From contig NZ_CP073760.1 of NCBI RefSeq assembly GCF_018399035.1, positions 5,084,501 through 5,148,500 of the forward strand: 64,000 bases of DNA, given 5' to 3'. The notes below the pieces were generated by a model. The model was not told the origin of the DNA. It was given only the letters and a program-made list of their open reading frames with translations, and ran no database searches. The stretch comes from Thiocapsa sp. (lineage in GTDB: Bacteria > Pseudomonadota > Gammaproteobacteria > Chromatiales > Chromatiaceae). Numbering within the stretch: the first letter of the stretch is position 1; the number at the start of each line of letters is the position of its first letter. Of this stretch, positions 52,405 through 60,569 are shown in pieces. A program made the translations under genes and the position numbers.

Positions 52405-52457
52405 AAATTCGGTACTCCGCTTGTTTCCGACACGTGACTGATTGCCGTATGCATCGA

Positions 52458-53336
52458 ATGGATAAAATCGAAATCTCCAGCGGCCTGCTCGCTCCCCCGT
52501 CGGAGGATGGCCGCGACGGCCCCCGGGCACGCCCCGCGCGGCGTCGTGCAATGCTGTCGATCGGCCTCTGCGTGCTTGGCCTGTGCGTGATCGCACTGCT
52601 CGGAGGCTGTGCCTCCAAGGGTCCGGCACCGGTCGGCGGCTGGGATTGGGTCGGTCCGGTTCCGGACGGCTACTACCTCATTCGCCGGGGAGATACGCTC
52701 AGCGAGGTCGCGACTCGGCACGGGGTGGGTCTTCGCACGCTCGCGGGTTGGAATGGCCTGGAATCACCTTACTCGATCTATGCCGGTCGACTGCTGCGGG
52801 TGACGCCTCCGGACGGATCGCCTGCGCCGCAACCCTCCGCGCCCCGGAGTGCTCCTGCGGTCGTCGCAGCCCCCGCGACCCCGGAGCGCGCTCCGCAAGG
52901 GAGCGGCACGCCAAAGGCAGCCGGAACGGCGGCGCAAGCCGGCTCCGCCGCAGCCTCGGGCGTGTCCTGGGCCTGGCCGCTCGAGGGCTCGCTCGCGCAG
53001 AGGTTCAGCACCGGCGACCGCACGCGCCAAGGCGTCCGGATCCGCGCACGTGCAGGCGAGCAGGTGAAGGCTGCAGCCGATGGCCAAGTGGTTTACAGCG
53101 GCAGTGGACTCAAAGGGTACGGCAACCTTATCATCATCAAACATAACGACAAATATCTGAGCGCTTACGGGTTCAATCGCAGGCTGCTCGTTGCCGAGGG
53201 GGATCGGGTCACGCGCGGACAGGCGGTCGCGGAGGTAGGTCAAGCGGTCGATGGGGGCGGTTACCTTCTGCACTTCGAGATTCGCCGAGACGGTACGGCT
53301 GTCGACCCGCTACTCTATCTGCCTCCGCGATCGTAA
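52458..53336 (+). CDS. nlpD: Amidase activator NlpD (LysM and degenerate M23 domain lipoprotein)
   Basis: 292 residues from ATG 52458; 52449 and GTG 52434 are in-frame alternatives. Lipobox ALLGGC, LysM domain YYLIRRGDTLSEVATRHGVG (about 73-92), a Pro/Ala-rich linker, and a C-terminal M23 fold (YSGSGLKGYGNLIIIKHNDK). The zinc ligands of true M23 peptidases are mostly replaced (RQGVRI and SAYGFN for the usual H and D sites), as in NlpD/EnvC activators of cell-division amidases. It stands upstream of rpoS as usual. In E. coli nlpD carries the rpoS promoter. Confidence 0.93.
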   Translation: MDKIEISSGLLAPPSEDGRDGPRARPARRRAMLSIGLCVLGLCVIALLGGCASKGPAPVGGWDWVGPVPDGYYLIRRGDTLSEVATRHGVGLRTLAGWNGLESPYSIYAGRLLRVTPPDGSPAPQPSAPRSAPAVVAAPATPERAPQGSGTPKAAGTAAQAGSAAASGVSWAWPLEGSLAQRFSTGDRTRQGVRIRARAGEQVKAAADGQVVYSGSGLKGYGNLIIIKHNDKYLSAYGFNRRLLVAEGDRVTRGQAVAEVGQAVDGGGYLLHFEIRRDGTAVDPLLYLPPRS

Positions 53337-53366
53337 CCGCGTCCGACCCGACGGAGGAAGATGTGG

Positions 53367-54401
53367 ATGTCAAGCGCCGACGCTCGTGAGCCCAAGGTCG
53401 ATGGTTCCGATCTCGCTTCGGACCTTGACGGCGAGATCCTGCTCGAAGGCGAGGACTCCGAGCCGACCGACGAGGATATCGACTCCAACGAGGCCGATCC
53501 GGTCGAGTCCGAGCCGATCGAGCCGGCGGCGGTCGAGCCCGCGGCCGAGCGCTTCAGCTCGGGCGCAGGCGATTTCGATGCGACCCGTCTCTACCTGAAC
53601 GAAATCGGCGAGTCGAAGCTTCTCACGGCGGAGGAAGAGGTGGCGCTCTCGCGCGCCGCTCAGAGTGGCGACAACGCCGCGCGCCACCGCATGATTGTCT
53701 GCAACCTCCGATTGGTGGTGAAGATCGCCCGGCGCTATCTCAATCGCGGCCTCCCTCTGTTGGATCTGATCGAAGAGGGCAACCTCGGTTTGATCCGCGC
53801 CGTGGAGAAATTCGACCCGGAGCGGGGATTTCGTTTCTCCACCTATGCCACCTGGTGGATCCGCCAGACGATCGAGCGGGCGATCATGAACCAGACGCGG
53901 ACCGTGCGTCTGCCGATTCATGTCGTGAAGGAGATCAACATCTATCTCAAGGCGGCGCGTAAGCTCTCGCAGAGTCTCGATCACGAGCCGACCACCGAGG
54001 ACATCGCCGTCCTACTCGGCAAGCCGATCGGCGAGGTCAAGCGGATGCTCGGGTTGAACGAGCGGATTGCCTCGGTGGATACGCCCTACAGCAAGGATGC
54101 CGACAAGCCGCTCGTCGACATGCTCCAGGACGAGGCTGCCGATGACCCGGCCGACCGCATCCAGGACACGGATATTCAGGCCAATCTCGAGCACTGGCTC
54201 GGAAAGCTCAACGCCAAGCAGCGCGAGGTGGTGGAGCGTCGCTTCGGTCTGCACGGTTACGAGAACTCGACCCTCGAGAACGTCGCACAGGAGCTGGGCG
54301 TTACCCGAGAGCGCGTGCGTCAAATCCAAATGGACGCGCTGCGGCGGCTGCGCGATATCCTGGAAAAAGAAGGGTTTTCGATCGATGCTTTTTTCAAGTA
54401 A
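53367..54401 (+). CDS. rpoS: RNA polymerase sigma factor RpoS
   Basis: 344 residues from ATG 53367, nine bases after GGAGG. ATG at 53361 is too close to the SD. The N-terminus is very acidic. Region 1.2 is DATRLYLNEIGESKLLTAEE. Region 2 has NLRLVVKIARRYLNRGLPLL and DLIEEGNLGLIRAVEKFDPE, then FSTYATWWIRQTIERAIMNQ. Region 4 has ENVAQELGVTRERVRQIQMD. The end, KEGFSIDAFFK, resembles RpoS. It directs the stationary-phase and general stress response. The gene order surE-pcm-nlpD-rpoS confirms it against RpoD or RpoH. Confidence 0.96.
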   Translation: MSSADAREPKVDGSDLASDLDGEILLEGEDSEPTDEDIDSNEADPVESEPIEPAAVEPAAERFSSGAGDFDATRLYLNEIGESKLLTAEEEVALSRAAQSGDNAARHRMIVCNLRLVVKIARRYLNRGLPLLDLIEEGNLGLIRAVEKFDPERGFRFSTYATWWIRQTIERAIMNQTRTVRLPIHVVKEINIYLKAARKLSQSLDHEPTTEDIAVLLGKPIGEVKRMLGLNERIASVDTPYSKDADKPLVDMLQDEAADDPADRIQDTDIQANLEHWLGKLNAKQREVVERRFGLHGYENSTLENVAQELGVTRERVRQIQMDALRRLRDILEKEGFSIDAFFK

Positions 54402-54438
54402 TACCGTTCGTCCGGATGTGGAAATCCCCGTTCCGGAC

Positions 54439-54452
54439 CTGATCCAGATCAA
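54439..54452 (+). promoter_or_regulatory. FNR/Anr-type box upstream of ccoN
   Basis: CTGATCCAGATCAA differs by one base from the TTGAT-N4-ATCAA consensus. The nine bases CTGATCCAG recur at 54519. TTGACT (54505-54510) and TGATAT (54528-54533), 17 bp apart, make a plausible promoter. Oxygen-limited induction of cbb3 oxidase by FNR/Anr is well known, so the site fits. Confidence 0.65.
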
Positions 54453-54628
54453 TGCTTGTTGTGGTATATCCCATATGGATCAGGTCGGATGCCCTGCTCC
54501 TATGTTGACTTTCCGACTCTGATCCAGTGATATGATCGGCGCACCGTCGCCCGATGGAGCGACATCACGAGACGGCTGGATCGCCTGCTAATCTTTATTG
54601 TTTTCCCGACGTTTTCTGGGAGGGTCTA

Positions 54629-56062
54629 ATGGAAGCCAGTCTGGAACGGAAGTACAACTTCGACGTTGTACGCTGGTTCACGATCATGGCCGTCGTCTAC
54701 CTGGTGGTCGGCGCGTCTGTCGGGGTCTATATCGCAGCAGAGCTGGCTTGGCCGGCACTGAATCTCGATAGCCCCTATTTATCGTTCGGGCGTCTGCGCC
54801 CGCTTCACACCAACGCCGTCATCTTCGCCTTCGGCGGCTGTACCCTGATGGCCACCGCCTTCTATACCGTCCAACGCACCTGCGGCGCACGCCTCTGGAG
54901 CGACAAGATGGCGTGGTTTACCTTTTGGGGTTGGAATCTGGTCATCGTTCTGGCCGTCATCACCCTTCCGCTGGGTCTGACTCAAGCGAAGGAATACGCG
55001 GAGCTCGAATGGCCGATCGACATCCTGATCGCCGTAGTTTGGCTCTCGTTCACCATCAATTTCGTGATGACCATCGCCAACCGGAAGTCCTCGCACATTT
55101 ACGTGTCGAACTGGTTCTTCCTCGGCATGATGATCATGATCGTCTATCTGCACGTGGTGAACAGCCTGGCCATCCCGGTTGGACTCTTCAAGTCGTATTC
55201 GATCTTCTCGGGCGTCCAAGACGCCATGATCCAGTGGTGGTGGGGACATAATGCGGTCGGGTTCTACCTGACGGCCGGCTTCCTCGGGATCATGTATTAC
55301 TTCGTGCCGAAGCAGGCGGGACGCCCGATCTACTCCTACCGTCTCTCCGTTATCCATTTCTGGGCTTTGATGTTCGGTTACGTCTGGCTCGGTGCGCATC
55401 ATCTGCAATACACCGCGCTGCCCGATTGGACCGGATCGCTCGGGGCCGCGGTCTCCATCGCGATGATCATCCCCTCCTGGGGCGGTGCCGTGAACGGCAT
55501 GATGACCCTCTCGGGTGCCTGGGATCGGTTGCGGACCGACTATGTTCTGCGCTTCCTGATCATCGCACTCGCCTTCTACGCCATGTCGACCTTCGAAGGC
55601 CCGGTCATGTCGCTGAAGACGGTCAACGCCCTCTCGCATTACACCGACTGGACCATCGGTCATGTGCATTCCGGTGCGCTGGGCTGGGTTGCGGGGATCT
55701 CGATCGGTGCGATCTACCACCTCATGACACGGCTTTATCACACCGAGATGTACTCGGTGCGCTTGATCAACTTCCACTTCTGGACAGCGACGATCGGGAC
55801 CGTGATCTATATCGTGGCCATGTGGGTCTCGGGGATCATGCAGGGTCTGATGTGGCGGGCCTACGACGAGTACGGCACCTTGGCCTATACCTTCGTGGAA
55901 TCCGTCGACGCGATGCACCCCTACTACGCCATGCGCACGGTCGGTGGTGCGATCTTCCTGCTCGGCGCCGTCGTCATGCTCTTCAACATCTTGATGACCG
56001 TGCGTAAGTCGTTGTCCGAAGGCAGCCTGAGCAAGGCGCGCGCCTTGCCGGCAGCGGCATGA
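54629..56062 (+). CDS. ccoN: cbb3-type cytochrome c oxidase subunit I
   Basis: 477 residues from ATG 54629, with GGGAGGG upstream. About twelve helices with the haem and CuB ligands in RLRPLHTNAVIFAFGG, WWWGHNAVGFYLTAGFLGIM, VWLGAHHLQYTALPDW and SHYTDWTIGHVHSGALGWVA. It is the proton-pumping catalytic subunit that reduces O2 with high affinity in the inner membrane. It is first in ccoNOQP, 17 bp before ccoO. Confidence 0.96.
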   Translation: MEASLERKYNFDVVRWFTIMAVVYLVVGASVGVYIAAELAWPALNLDSPYLSFGRLRPLHTNAVIFAFGGCTLMATAFYTVQRTCGARLWSDKMAWFTFWGWNLVIVLAVITLPLGLTQAKEYAELEWPIDILIAVVWLSFTINFVMTIANRKSSHIYVSNWFFLGMMIMIVYLHVVNSLAIPVGLFKSYSIFSGVQDAMIQWWWGHNAVGFYLTAGFLGIMYYFVPKQAGRPIYSYRLSVIHFWALMFGYVWLGAHHLQYTALPDWTGSLGAAVSIAMIIPSWGGAVNGMMTLSGAWDRLRTDYVLRFLIIALAFYAMSTFEGPVMSLKTVNALSHYTDWTIGHVHSGALGWVAGISIGAIYHLMTRLYHTEMYSVRLINFHFWTATIGTVIYIVAMWVSGIMQGLMWRAYDEYGTLAYTFVESVDAMHPYYAMRTVGGAIFLLGAVVMLFNILMTVRKSLSEGSLSKARALPAAA

Positions 56063-56079
56063 TCCCGGAGTAGCATCTA

Positions 56080-56826
56080 ATGGCCGATAAAAAGACGAAG
56101 CCGAAGTCCTTTCAGGAATGGATGGAGGTCAACATCTGGGGCCTGCTCATCGTGACGGCCCTGGTGCTGTCCGTGGGCGGGTTGGTCGAGATCGTCCCGC
56201 TCTTCTATATGAAGAACACCATGGAGCACAACACCTATCCGGAGATCGTGTGGGACAAGGCCGGTAAGGAGCCGATCGTGACGGTCGACGAGGCCGGCCG
56301 GCAGCAATGGAACTGGAAGCCGGGCGAGGGGATGCGTCCCTACACGGCGCTCGAGCTGGCCGGGCGTGACATCTATCAGCGCGAGGGGTGTTATCTGTGC
56401 CATTCGCAGATGATTCGTCCCTTCCGCGACGAGCGCGAGCGTTACGGGCACTACTCGCTGGCCTCCGAGTCCATGTTCGATCACCCCTTCCAATGGGGCT
56501 CGAAGCGCACCGGACCGGATCTCGCACGGGTCGGCGGTAAGTACTCGGACGAATGGCAGCGCCAGCACATGCGTGCACCGCGCTCCTTGGTCCCCGAGTC
56601 CGTGATGCCGGGTTACCCCTGGTTGGACGAGAACTATCTGAGCGGCAAGAGGATGCAGCGTCATATGCGCGGCATGCGGACCATCGGCGTGCCCTATTCG
56701 GATGTCGATATCGAGGCCGCTCCGGCTCTGGTGGAAGGCAAGACCGAGATGGATGCATTGGTGGCCTACATGCAGGTCCTGGGCACCATGGTCGCCCTCG
56801 ACGAGTCCAAGACCTACCGTGAGTAG
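56080..56826 (+). CDS. ccoO: cbb3-type cytochrome c oxidase subunit II (monohaem)
   Basis: 248 residues. One N-terminal membrane helix (IWGLLIVTALVLSVGGLVEI), then a periplasmic cytochrome c domain with CYLCH (about 106-110) and the distal Met region RSLVPESVMPGYPWL. It passes electrons from CcoP to CcoN. The normal length and position follow ccoN. Its end overlaps the ccoQ start. Confidence 0.96.
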   Translation: MADKKTKPKSFQEWMEVNIWGLLIVTALVLSVGGLVEIVPLFYMKNTMEHNTYPEIVWDKAGKEPIVTVDEAGRQQWNWKPGEGMRPYTALELAGRDIYQREGCYLCHSQMIRPFRDERERYGHYSLASESMFDHPFQWGSKRTGPDLARVGGKYSDEWQRQHMRAPRSLVPESVMPGYPWLDENYLSGKRMQRHMRGMRTIGVPYSDVDIEAAPALVEGKTEMDALVAYMQVLGTMVALDESKTYRE

Positions 56827-57034
56827 TCTCAGCGACTATTTTAAGACCGATTGGCAGGCGATGACGACGAACGATTGGATCGGCACGATCCTCACCGTCG
56901 TCATCTTCCTGCTGATGGTCGGCGCCTACTTCTACGTCTTCCGTCCCAAGAACCGGGAAAAGCTCGAAGCCATGAAGCATATCCCGTTCGAAGAGGACAA
57001 CGAGAACACAGGAGACTCACATGGCCGAAAATAA
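56819..57034 (+). CDS. ccoQ: cbb3-type oxidase small subunit CcoQ
   Basis: 71 residues from a GTG at 56819 inside the end of ccoO. ATG 56861 would give a 57-residue product close to typical CcoQ. One membrane helix, WIGTILTVVIFLLMVGAYFY, is followed by VFRPKNREKLEAM, the CcoQ hallmark. It stabilises the cbb3 complex. It overlaps ccoP by 14 bases. Confidence 0.88.
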   Translation: MSSLSDYFKTDWQAMTTNDWIGTILTVVIFLLMVGAYFYVFRPKNREKLEAMKHIPFEEDNENTGDSHGRK

Positions 57035-57935
57035 CCCCTTCCCCGGTGAGAACAATACCGGGCATGTCTGGGACGACAACCTGCGGGAACTGTCGAACCC
57101 GCCACCGCGGTGGTGGATGCTCGGATTCTGGGCGTCCATCCTCTTCGTCATCGTCTACACGATCCTCTACCCGAGCTGGCCCATCGGTCAGCAGGCGACA
57201 CCCGGACTGTTGGGGTGGACGCAGATTCAGGAGTACGAGCGGGGTGTCGCTCAGGTGGACGCGAAGCGCGGTCCCTTCGAAGAGCAGATCAGCCAGATGA
57301 CCGCCGAGGAGGTCATTGCCGATCCGGGGCTGCTGCAGTATACGCTGGCATCGGCCAAGGTCGTGTTCGGGGATTACTGTTCGGCCTGTCACGGCAGTGG
57401 CGGTCAAGGCAATCCCGGCTATCCCGTTTTGGCCGATGACGACTGGCTCTACGGCGGCTCGATCGCAAAGATCAAAGAGTCGATTACGAACGGGCGTAAG
57501 GGGGCCATGACCGCCCACGCGCGCATCCTCTCCCAAGATGAGATCGATGCGCTTGCCCGCTGGGTCGTCGAGATGAGCGATGGTGTCGAAGGCAGTGCGG
57601 AGGGTTGGGATCTGTATCGCGCAAAGGGCTGCAACGCCTGTCATGGCGAGAAAGCCAACGGCGTGCTGGCCGAGCTGCCCGGCGGAGAGATCGTCAGCGT
57701 CGGTGCCTCGAATCTGACCGACAGCCTCTGGCGCTTCGAGCCCGGCGGCTTCGAGAGCGCGCGTCACACCATCATGTACGGCGTCAACCAGCCGGGTGTT
57801 CCCGAAACCCGTGACGCGGTAATGCCGGCCTTTGGATCGGTCGCAAAGGTGGACGATGTCGAGGTTCGCAAGCTCAACGATCAGGACATCAAGAAGCTTG
57901 CCATCTATGTCCACCAGCTCGGCGGGGGCGGATGA
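57021..57935 (+). CDS. ccoP: cbb3-type cytochrome c oxidase subunit III (dihaem)
   Basis: 304 residues. It begins NPFPGENNTGHVWDDNLREL, the usual CcoP start, then a membrane helix (WWMLGFWASILFVIVYTILY) and two cytochrome c domains with CSACH at Cys120 and CNACH at Cys204. It receives electrons from soluble cytochromes in the periplasm. SD ACAGGAGAC lies upstream within ccoQ. Confidence 0.95.
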   Translation: MAENNPFPGENNTGHVWDDNLRELSNPPPRWWMLGFWASILFVIVYTILYPSWPIGQQATPGLLGWTQIQEYERGVAQVDAKRGPFEEQISQMTAEEVIADPGLLQYTLASAKVVFGDYCSACHGSGGQGNPGYPVLADDDWLYGGSIAKIKESITNGRKGAMTAHARILSQDEIDALARWVVEMSDGVEGSAEGWDLYRAKGCNACHGEKANGVLAELPGGEIVSVGASNLTDSLWRFEPGGFESARHTIMYGVNQPGVPETRDAVMPAFGSVAKVDDVEVRKLNDQDIKKLAIYVHQLGGGG

Positions 57936-58012
57936 GCCGAGCGGGATTGGGATGACGTGCGGGCTGTCTCACCGGTCCGCGTGAAACGATGGGTGCATGG
58001 GAGGAAATCGAC

Positions 58013-58159
58013 ATGACCGGAGGACTGACGTGGGACTTCGTGACTTTGATGTCGCTCGCGATGGTTGCCGTCGCGATCTTCATCATCGTATTCCTGGTCT
58101 ACAAGGTCATCATCTTGATGAATCGGGATGCGGAGGCGCATAAGAACAACGAGCATTGA
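58013..58159 (+). CDS. 48-residue single-helix membrane protein after ccoP
   Basis: ATG 58013 is preceded by GGGAGGAAA at ideal spacing, and the frame reads MTGGLTWDFVTLMSLAMVAV, AIFIIVFLVYKVIILM and a charged tail NRDAEAHKNNEH. One membrane helix. It sits 77 bp after ccoP and before a strong terminator, so it is very likely the last cistron of ccoNOQP. Small extra subunits such as CcoM of Pseudomonas stutzeri cbb3 are known, and this might be an analogue. I see no direct sequence match. Confidence 0.75.
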   Translation: MTGGLTWDFVTLMSLAMVAVAIFIIVFLVYKVIILMNRDAEAHKNNEH

Positions 58160-58188
58160 AGGCGTCGGACGTCGTGCCATGTCATCGA

Positions 58189-58214
58189 GGGGGATCTGAG
58201 ATCCCCCTTTTTTT
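58189..58214 (+). terminator. Rho-independent terminator of the ccoNOQP transcript
   Basis: GGGGGATC pairs with GATCCCCC around TGA and is followed by seven T residues. It ends the structural operon. The 296 bp from here to ccoG contain no gene that I recognise. Confidence 0.95.
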
Positions 58215-58510
58215 GTACCGAAAATGGCTTCCGAATCAACTGCTTGTGCTTGCGAAAACGCATGGCCAAAAGGTCGCGGGAGGCGTAAGCTGATTTATTG
58301 ACGGACGTGGTGATCGGGTGACCTCGACCGAATGATCTCGACGGGCCGGAGTCGTTTTCGGGCAGATCAGTCCGACCGGGTTCGATCCCCGGGGCGTGAT
58401 CGGTTACGCCACGCCTGCGTCGCTTCCCTCTTGCGCGCCATCACGATGCGCCCGAATCGCAATGACCAAGCGCGCCCGTCGTAACCTTGACCCCGTCGTG
58501 GAGATGGTCA

Positions 58511-59941
58511 GTGAGCACGAATCCTGTGGCAACCCAAACCGCCGTCGACGACCTCTATGCCGAGGCCGAGCATTGGCACGTCAATACCGGCGGGGAGACG
58601 ATTCACGCCAAACGTCTTGCGGGGCGGTGGCGCACCATCAAGTGGGCGGCCGCGTCGGTCTGGTTGATCTACTTCCTGGGTCCTTACCTGCGTTGGGACG
58701 GCAGACAGGCGGTCCTCTTCGATATCCCGAATCGGCAATATCACATCTTCGGCGCGACGGTCCTTCCGCAGGACTTCTGGATGCTCTCGCTGTTGTTGCT
58801 GTTCTTCGCCATTCTGCTTGCCGTTGCAACAGCCTTGGTCGGCCGTGTCTGGTGCGGCTATTTTTGCTTCCAGACAGTATGGACGGACATCTACACTTGG
58901 ATCGAGGAGAAGCTCGAAGGCAGTCCGCCACAACGCAGGAAGCTCGACAAGGCGCCCATGTCTCCGAGCAAGCTTCGGATCAAGGCGACGAAACATGCGC
59001 TCTGGCTGCTGATCGGCTTCATCACGGGAATCAGCTTCGTGGCCTGGTTTACGGAGGCTCCCGCACTGTGGGTGAGCTTCTTCGCCGGCGAGTCGGGTCC
59101 CGTGGCCTACATCACCGTGGCGCTCTTTACGGTCGGGACCTACGGCCTCGCCGGTTTCATGCGCGAGCAGACCTGCTTCTGGCTCTGTCCGTACGCGCGC
59201 ATCCAAGGCGTCATGCTCGACAAAACGACCATCGTGCCGACCTACGATCTGTTGCGCGGCGAGCCGCGCGGACGTGTCAAGCGCGGTGAAACCGGCGAAA
59301 CGCGCTCGGGCGGCGACTGTGTCGACTGCAACCAGTGTGTCGCCGTCTGTCCGACCGGTGTCGATATCCGTAACGGGCAGCAGGAAGGCTGCATCACCTG
59401 TGCGCTCTGCATCGATGCCTGCGATCAGGTGATGGATAAGGTCGGGCGTCCGCGCGGCCTGATCCGCTATGCATCGCTCGACGAGCTCGAAGGATTGTCC
59501 ACCAAGAAACTCTTGCTGCGTCCGCGTGTCTGGGTTTACGCGGCGATCATGAGTATCGCATTGGCCGGCATCCTCTACGGGTTCTCGACCTTGGCGGCGA
59601 TCGACCTGAAGGTCCTGCACGAGCGCGCGCCGCTGTACGTACGGCTCAGCGACGGATCCATACAGAACAAGTACACGCTGAAGATCCTCAACAAGATGCC
59701 CGAGGAGCTCGCCGTGCGGATCAGCGTGACCGGCCCGGACGGTCTGGTGCTCATGGGTGCAGACGATCCAATCGTGGCACCGCCGGGTGGAGTGACCCCC
59801 GCCATCGTCTTCGTGAAGGTGCCGAAGCGCTCGCTCGCGAGCGAGCAGCAGCCCGTGCAGTTTCACGTCGAAGCGGCGAGGCCGTCCGGCGCCCTGGTCG
59901 AGGCCGACCGCGAAAGCGTCTTCATCGCGCCGCGTCCCTAA
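58511..59941 (+). CDS. ccoG: cbb3 oxidase accessory protein CcoG (RdxA/FixG)
   Basis: 476 residues from GTG 58511 (VSTNPVATQ), with GGAG upstream. TTG 58487 is an alternative. About five membrane helices. The cysteine motifs VWCGYFCFQTVWTD and TCFWLCPYARIQGV are followed by ferredoxin-like clusters DCVDCNQCVAVCPTGVDIRN and GCITCALCIDACD. The C-terminal part is a periplasmic immunoglobulin-like domain. CcoG takes part in copper reduction for cbb3 assembly. It is first in ccoG-ccoH-ccoI-ccoS. Confidence 0.95.
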   Translation: MSTNPVATQTAVDDLYAEAEHWHVNTGGETIHAKRLAGRWRTIKWAAASVWLIYFLGPYLRWDGRQAVLFDIPNRQYHIFGATVLPQDFWMLSLLLLFFAILLAVATALVGRVWCGYFCFQTVWTDIYTWIEEKLEGSPPQRRKLDKAPMSPSKLRIKATKHALWLLIGFITGISFVAWFTEAPALWVSFFAGESGPVAYITVALFTVGTYGLAGFMREQTCFWLCPYARIQGVMLDKTTIVPTYDLLRGEPRGRVKRGETGETRSGGDCVDCNQCVAVCPTGVDIRNGQQEGCITCALCIDACDQVMDKVGRPRGLIRYASLDELEGLSTKKLLLRPRVWVYAAIMSIALAGILYGFSTLAAIDLKVLHERAPLYVRLSDGSIQNKYTLKILNKMPEELAVRISVTGPDGLVLMGADDPIVAPPGGVTPAIVFVKVPKRSLASEQQPVQFHVEAARPSGALVEADRESVFIAPRP

Positions 59942-59959
59942 ACCGGTCCGGGCGATCGG

Positions 59960-59981
59960 GAGCCGACGCTGACGTCGGCTC
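59960..59981. other. Perfect hairpin between ccoG and ccoH
   Basis: GAGCCGACG and CGTCGGCTC are fully complementary around CTGA. There is no T tract. It may slow or partly terminate transcription between ccoG and ccoH. Confidence 0.6.
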
Positions 59982-60044
59982 TCTCAAAGCGGTTCCCGGG
60001 ACATCCGGGGAATGGCGGTAAAGAGATCGAGGTAATAGAAAGCG

Positions 60045-60569
60045 ATGAGCTCGACGACCCACACCACGGAAACCCCACCCAAACCGACCCCGGCGCTCCG
60101 CAGCCCCTGGGTTCTGGCCTCGATCGGGCTAATTATCACGGTGCTGGCCGTGAATCTGACCTTCGTGATCCTCGCGATCCGGACCAACCCGGGGTTGGTC
60201 AACGCAAACTACTACGAGCGCGGACAGGACTACGAGCGCACCATGATCTCGCGTCAAGCGCGCGATCCAGGTTGGCTGATGCGTGCGGATATCCCCCGAC
60301 CGCTGACGGCGGGTGTGGAGGAGTCGATGAGGCTTGTCCTGGTCGATCATGCGGGTCAGCCCGTCGACGTCGACCAAGCGACCTTCTACGCCTACCGACC
60401 GTCGGACGTCTCGCGCGATTTCGCCCTGCCCATGATTCGCGAGGCCAAGGGGCGCTATCTGGCCGAGACATCCTTCCCTCTGATCGGCGTTTGGGACATC
60501 CTCATCGCCGTGCAGAGCGGCGAGGACGAATACAGCGTCGGCGAGCGTGTCAACGTCGCTCGCCCCTGA
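60045..60569 (+). CDS. ccoH: cbb3 oxidase assembly protein CcoH (FixH)
   Basis: 174 residues. N-terminal helix SPWVLASIGLIITVLAVNLT, then NPGLVNANYYERGQDYERTM, characteristic of FixH (a YY-x-x-G-x-x-Y pattern), and a periplasmic beta domain ending FPLIGVWDILIAVQSGEDEY. It stabilises cbb3 assembly intermediates with CcoI. Its last 23 bases overlap the ccoI frame if GTG 60547 is used there. Confidence 0.93.
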   Translation: MSSTTHTTETPPKPTPALRSPWVLASIGLIITVLAVNLTFVILAIRTNPGLVNANYYERGQDYERTMISRQARDPGWLMRADIPRPLTAGVEESMRLVLVDHAGQPVDVDQATFYAYRPSDVSRDFALPMIREAKGRYLAETSFPLIGVWDILIAVQSGEDEYSVGERVNVARP

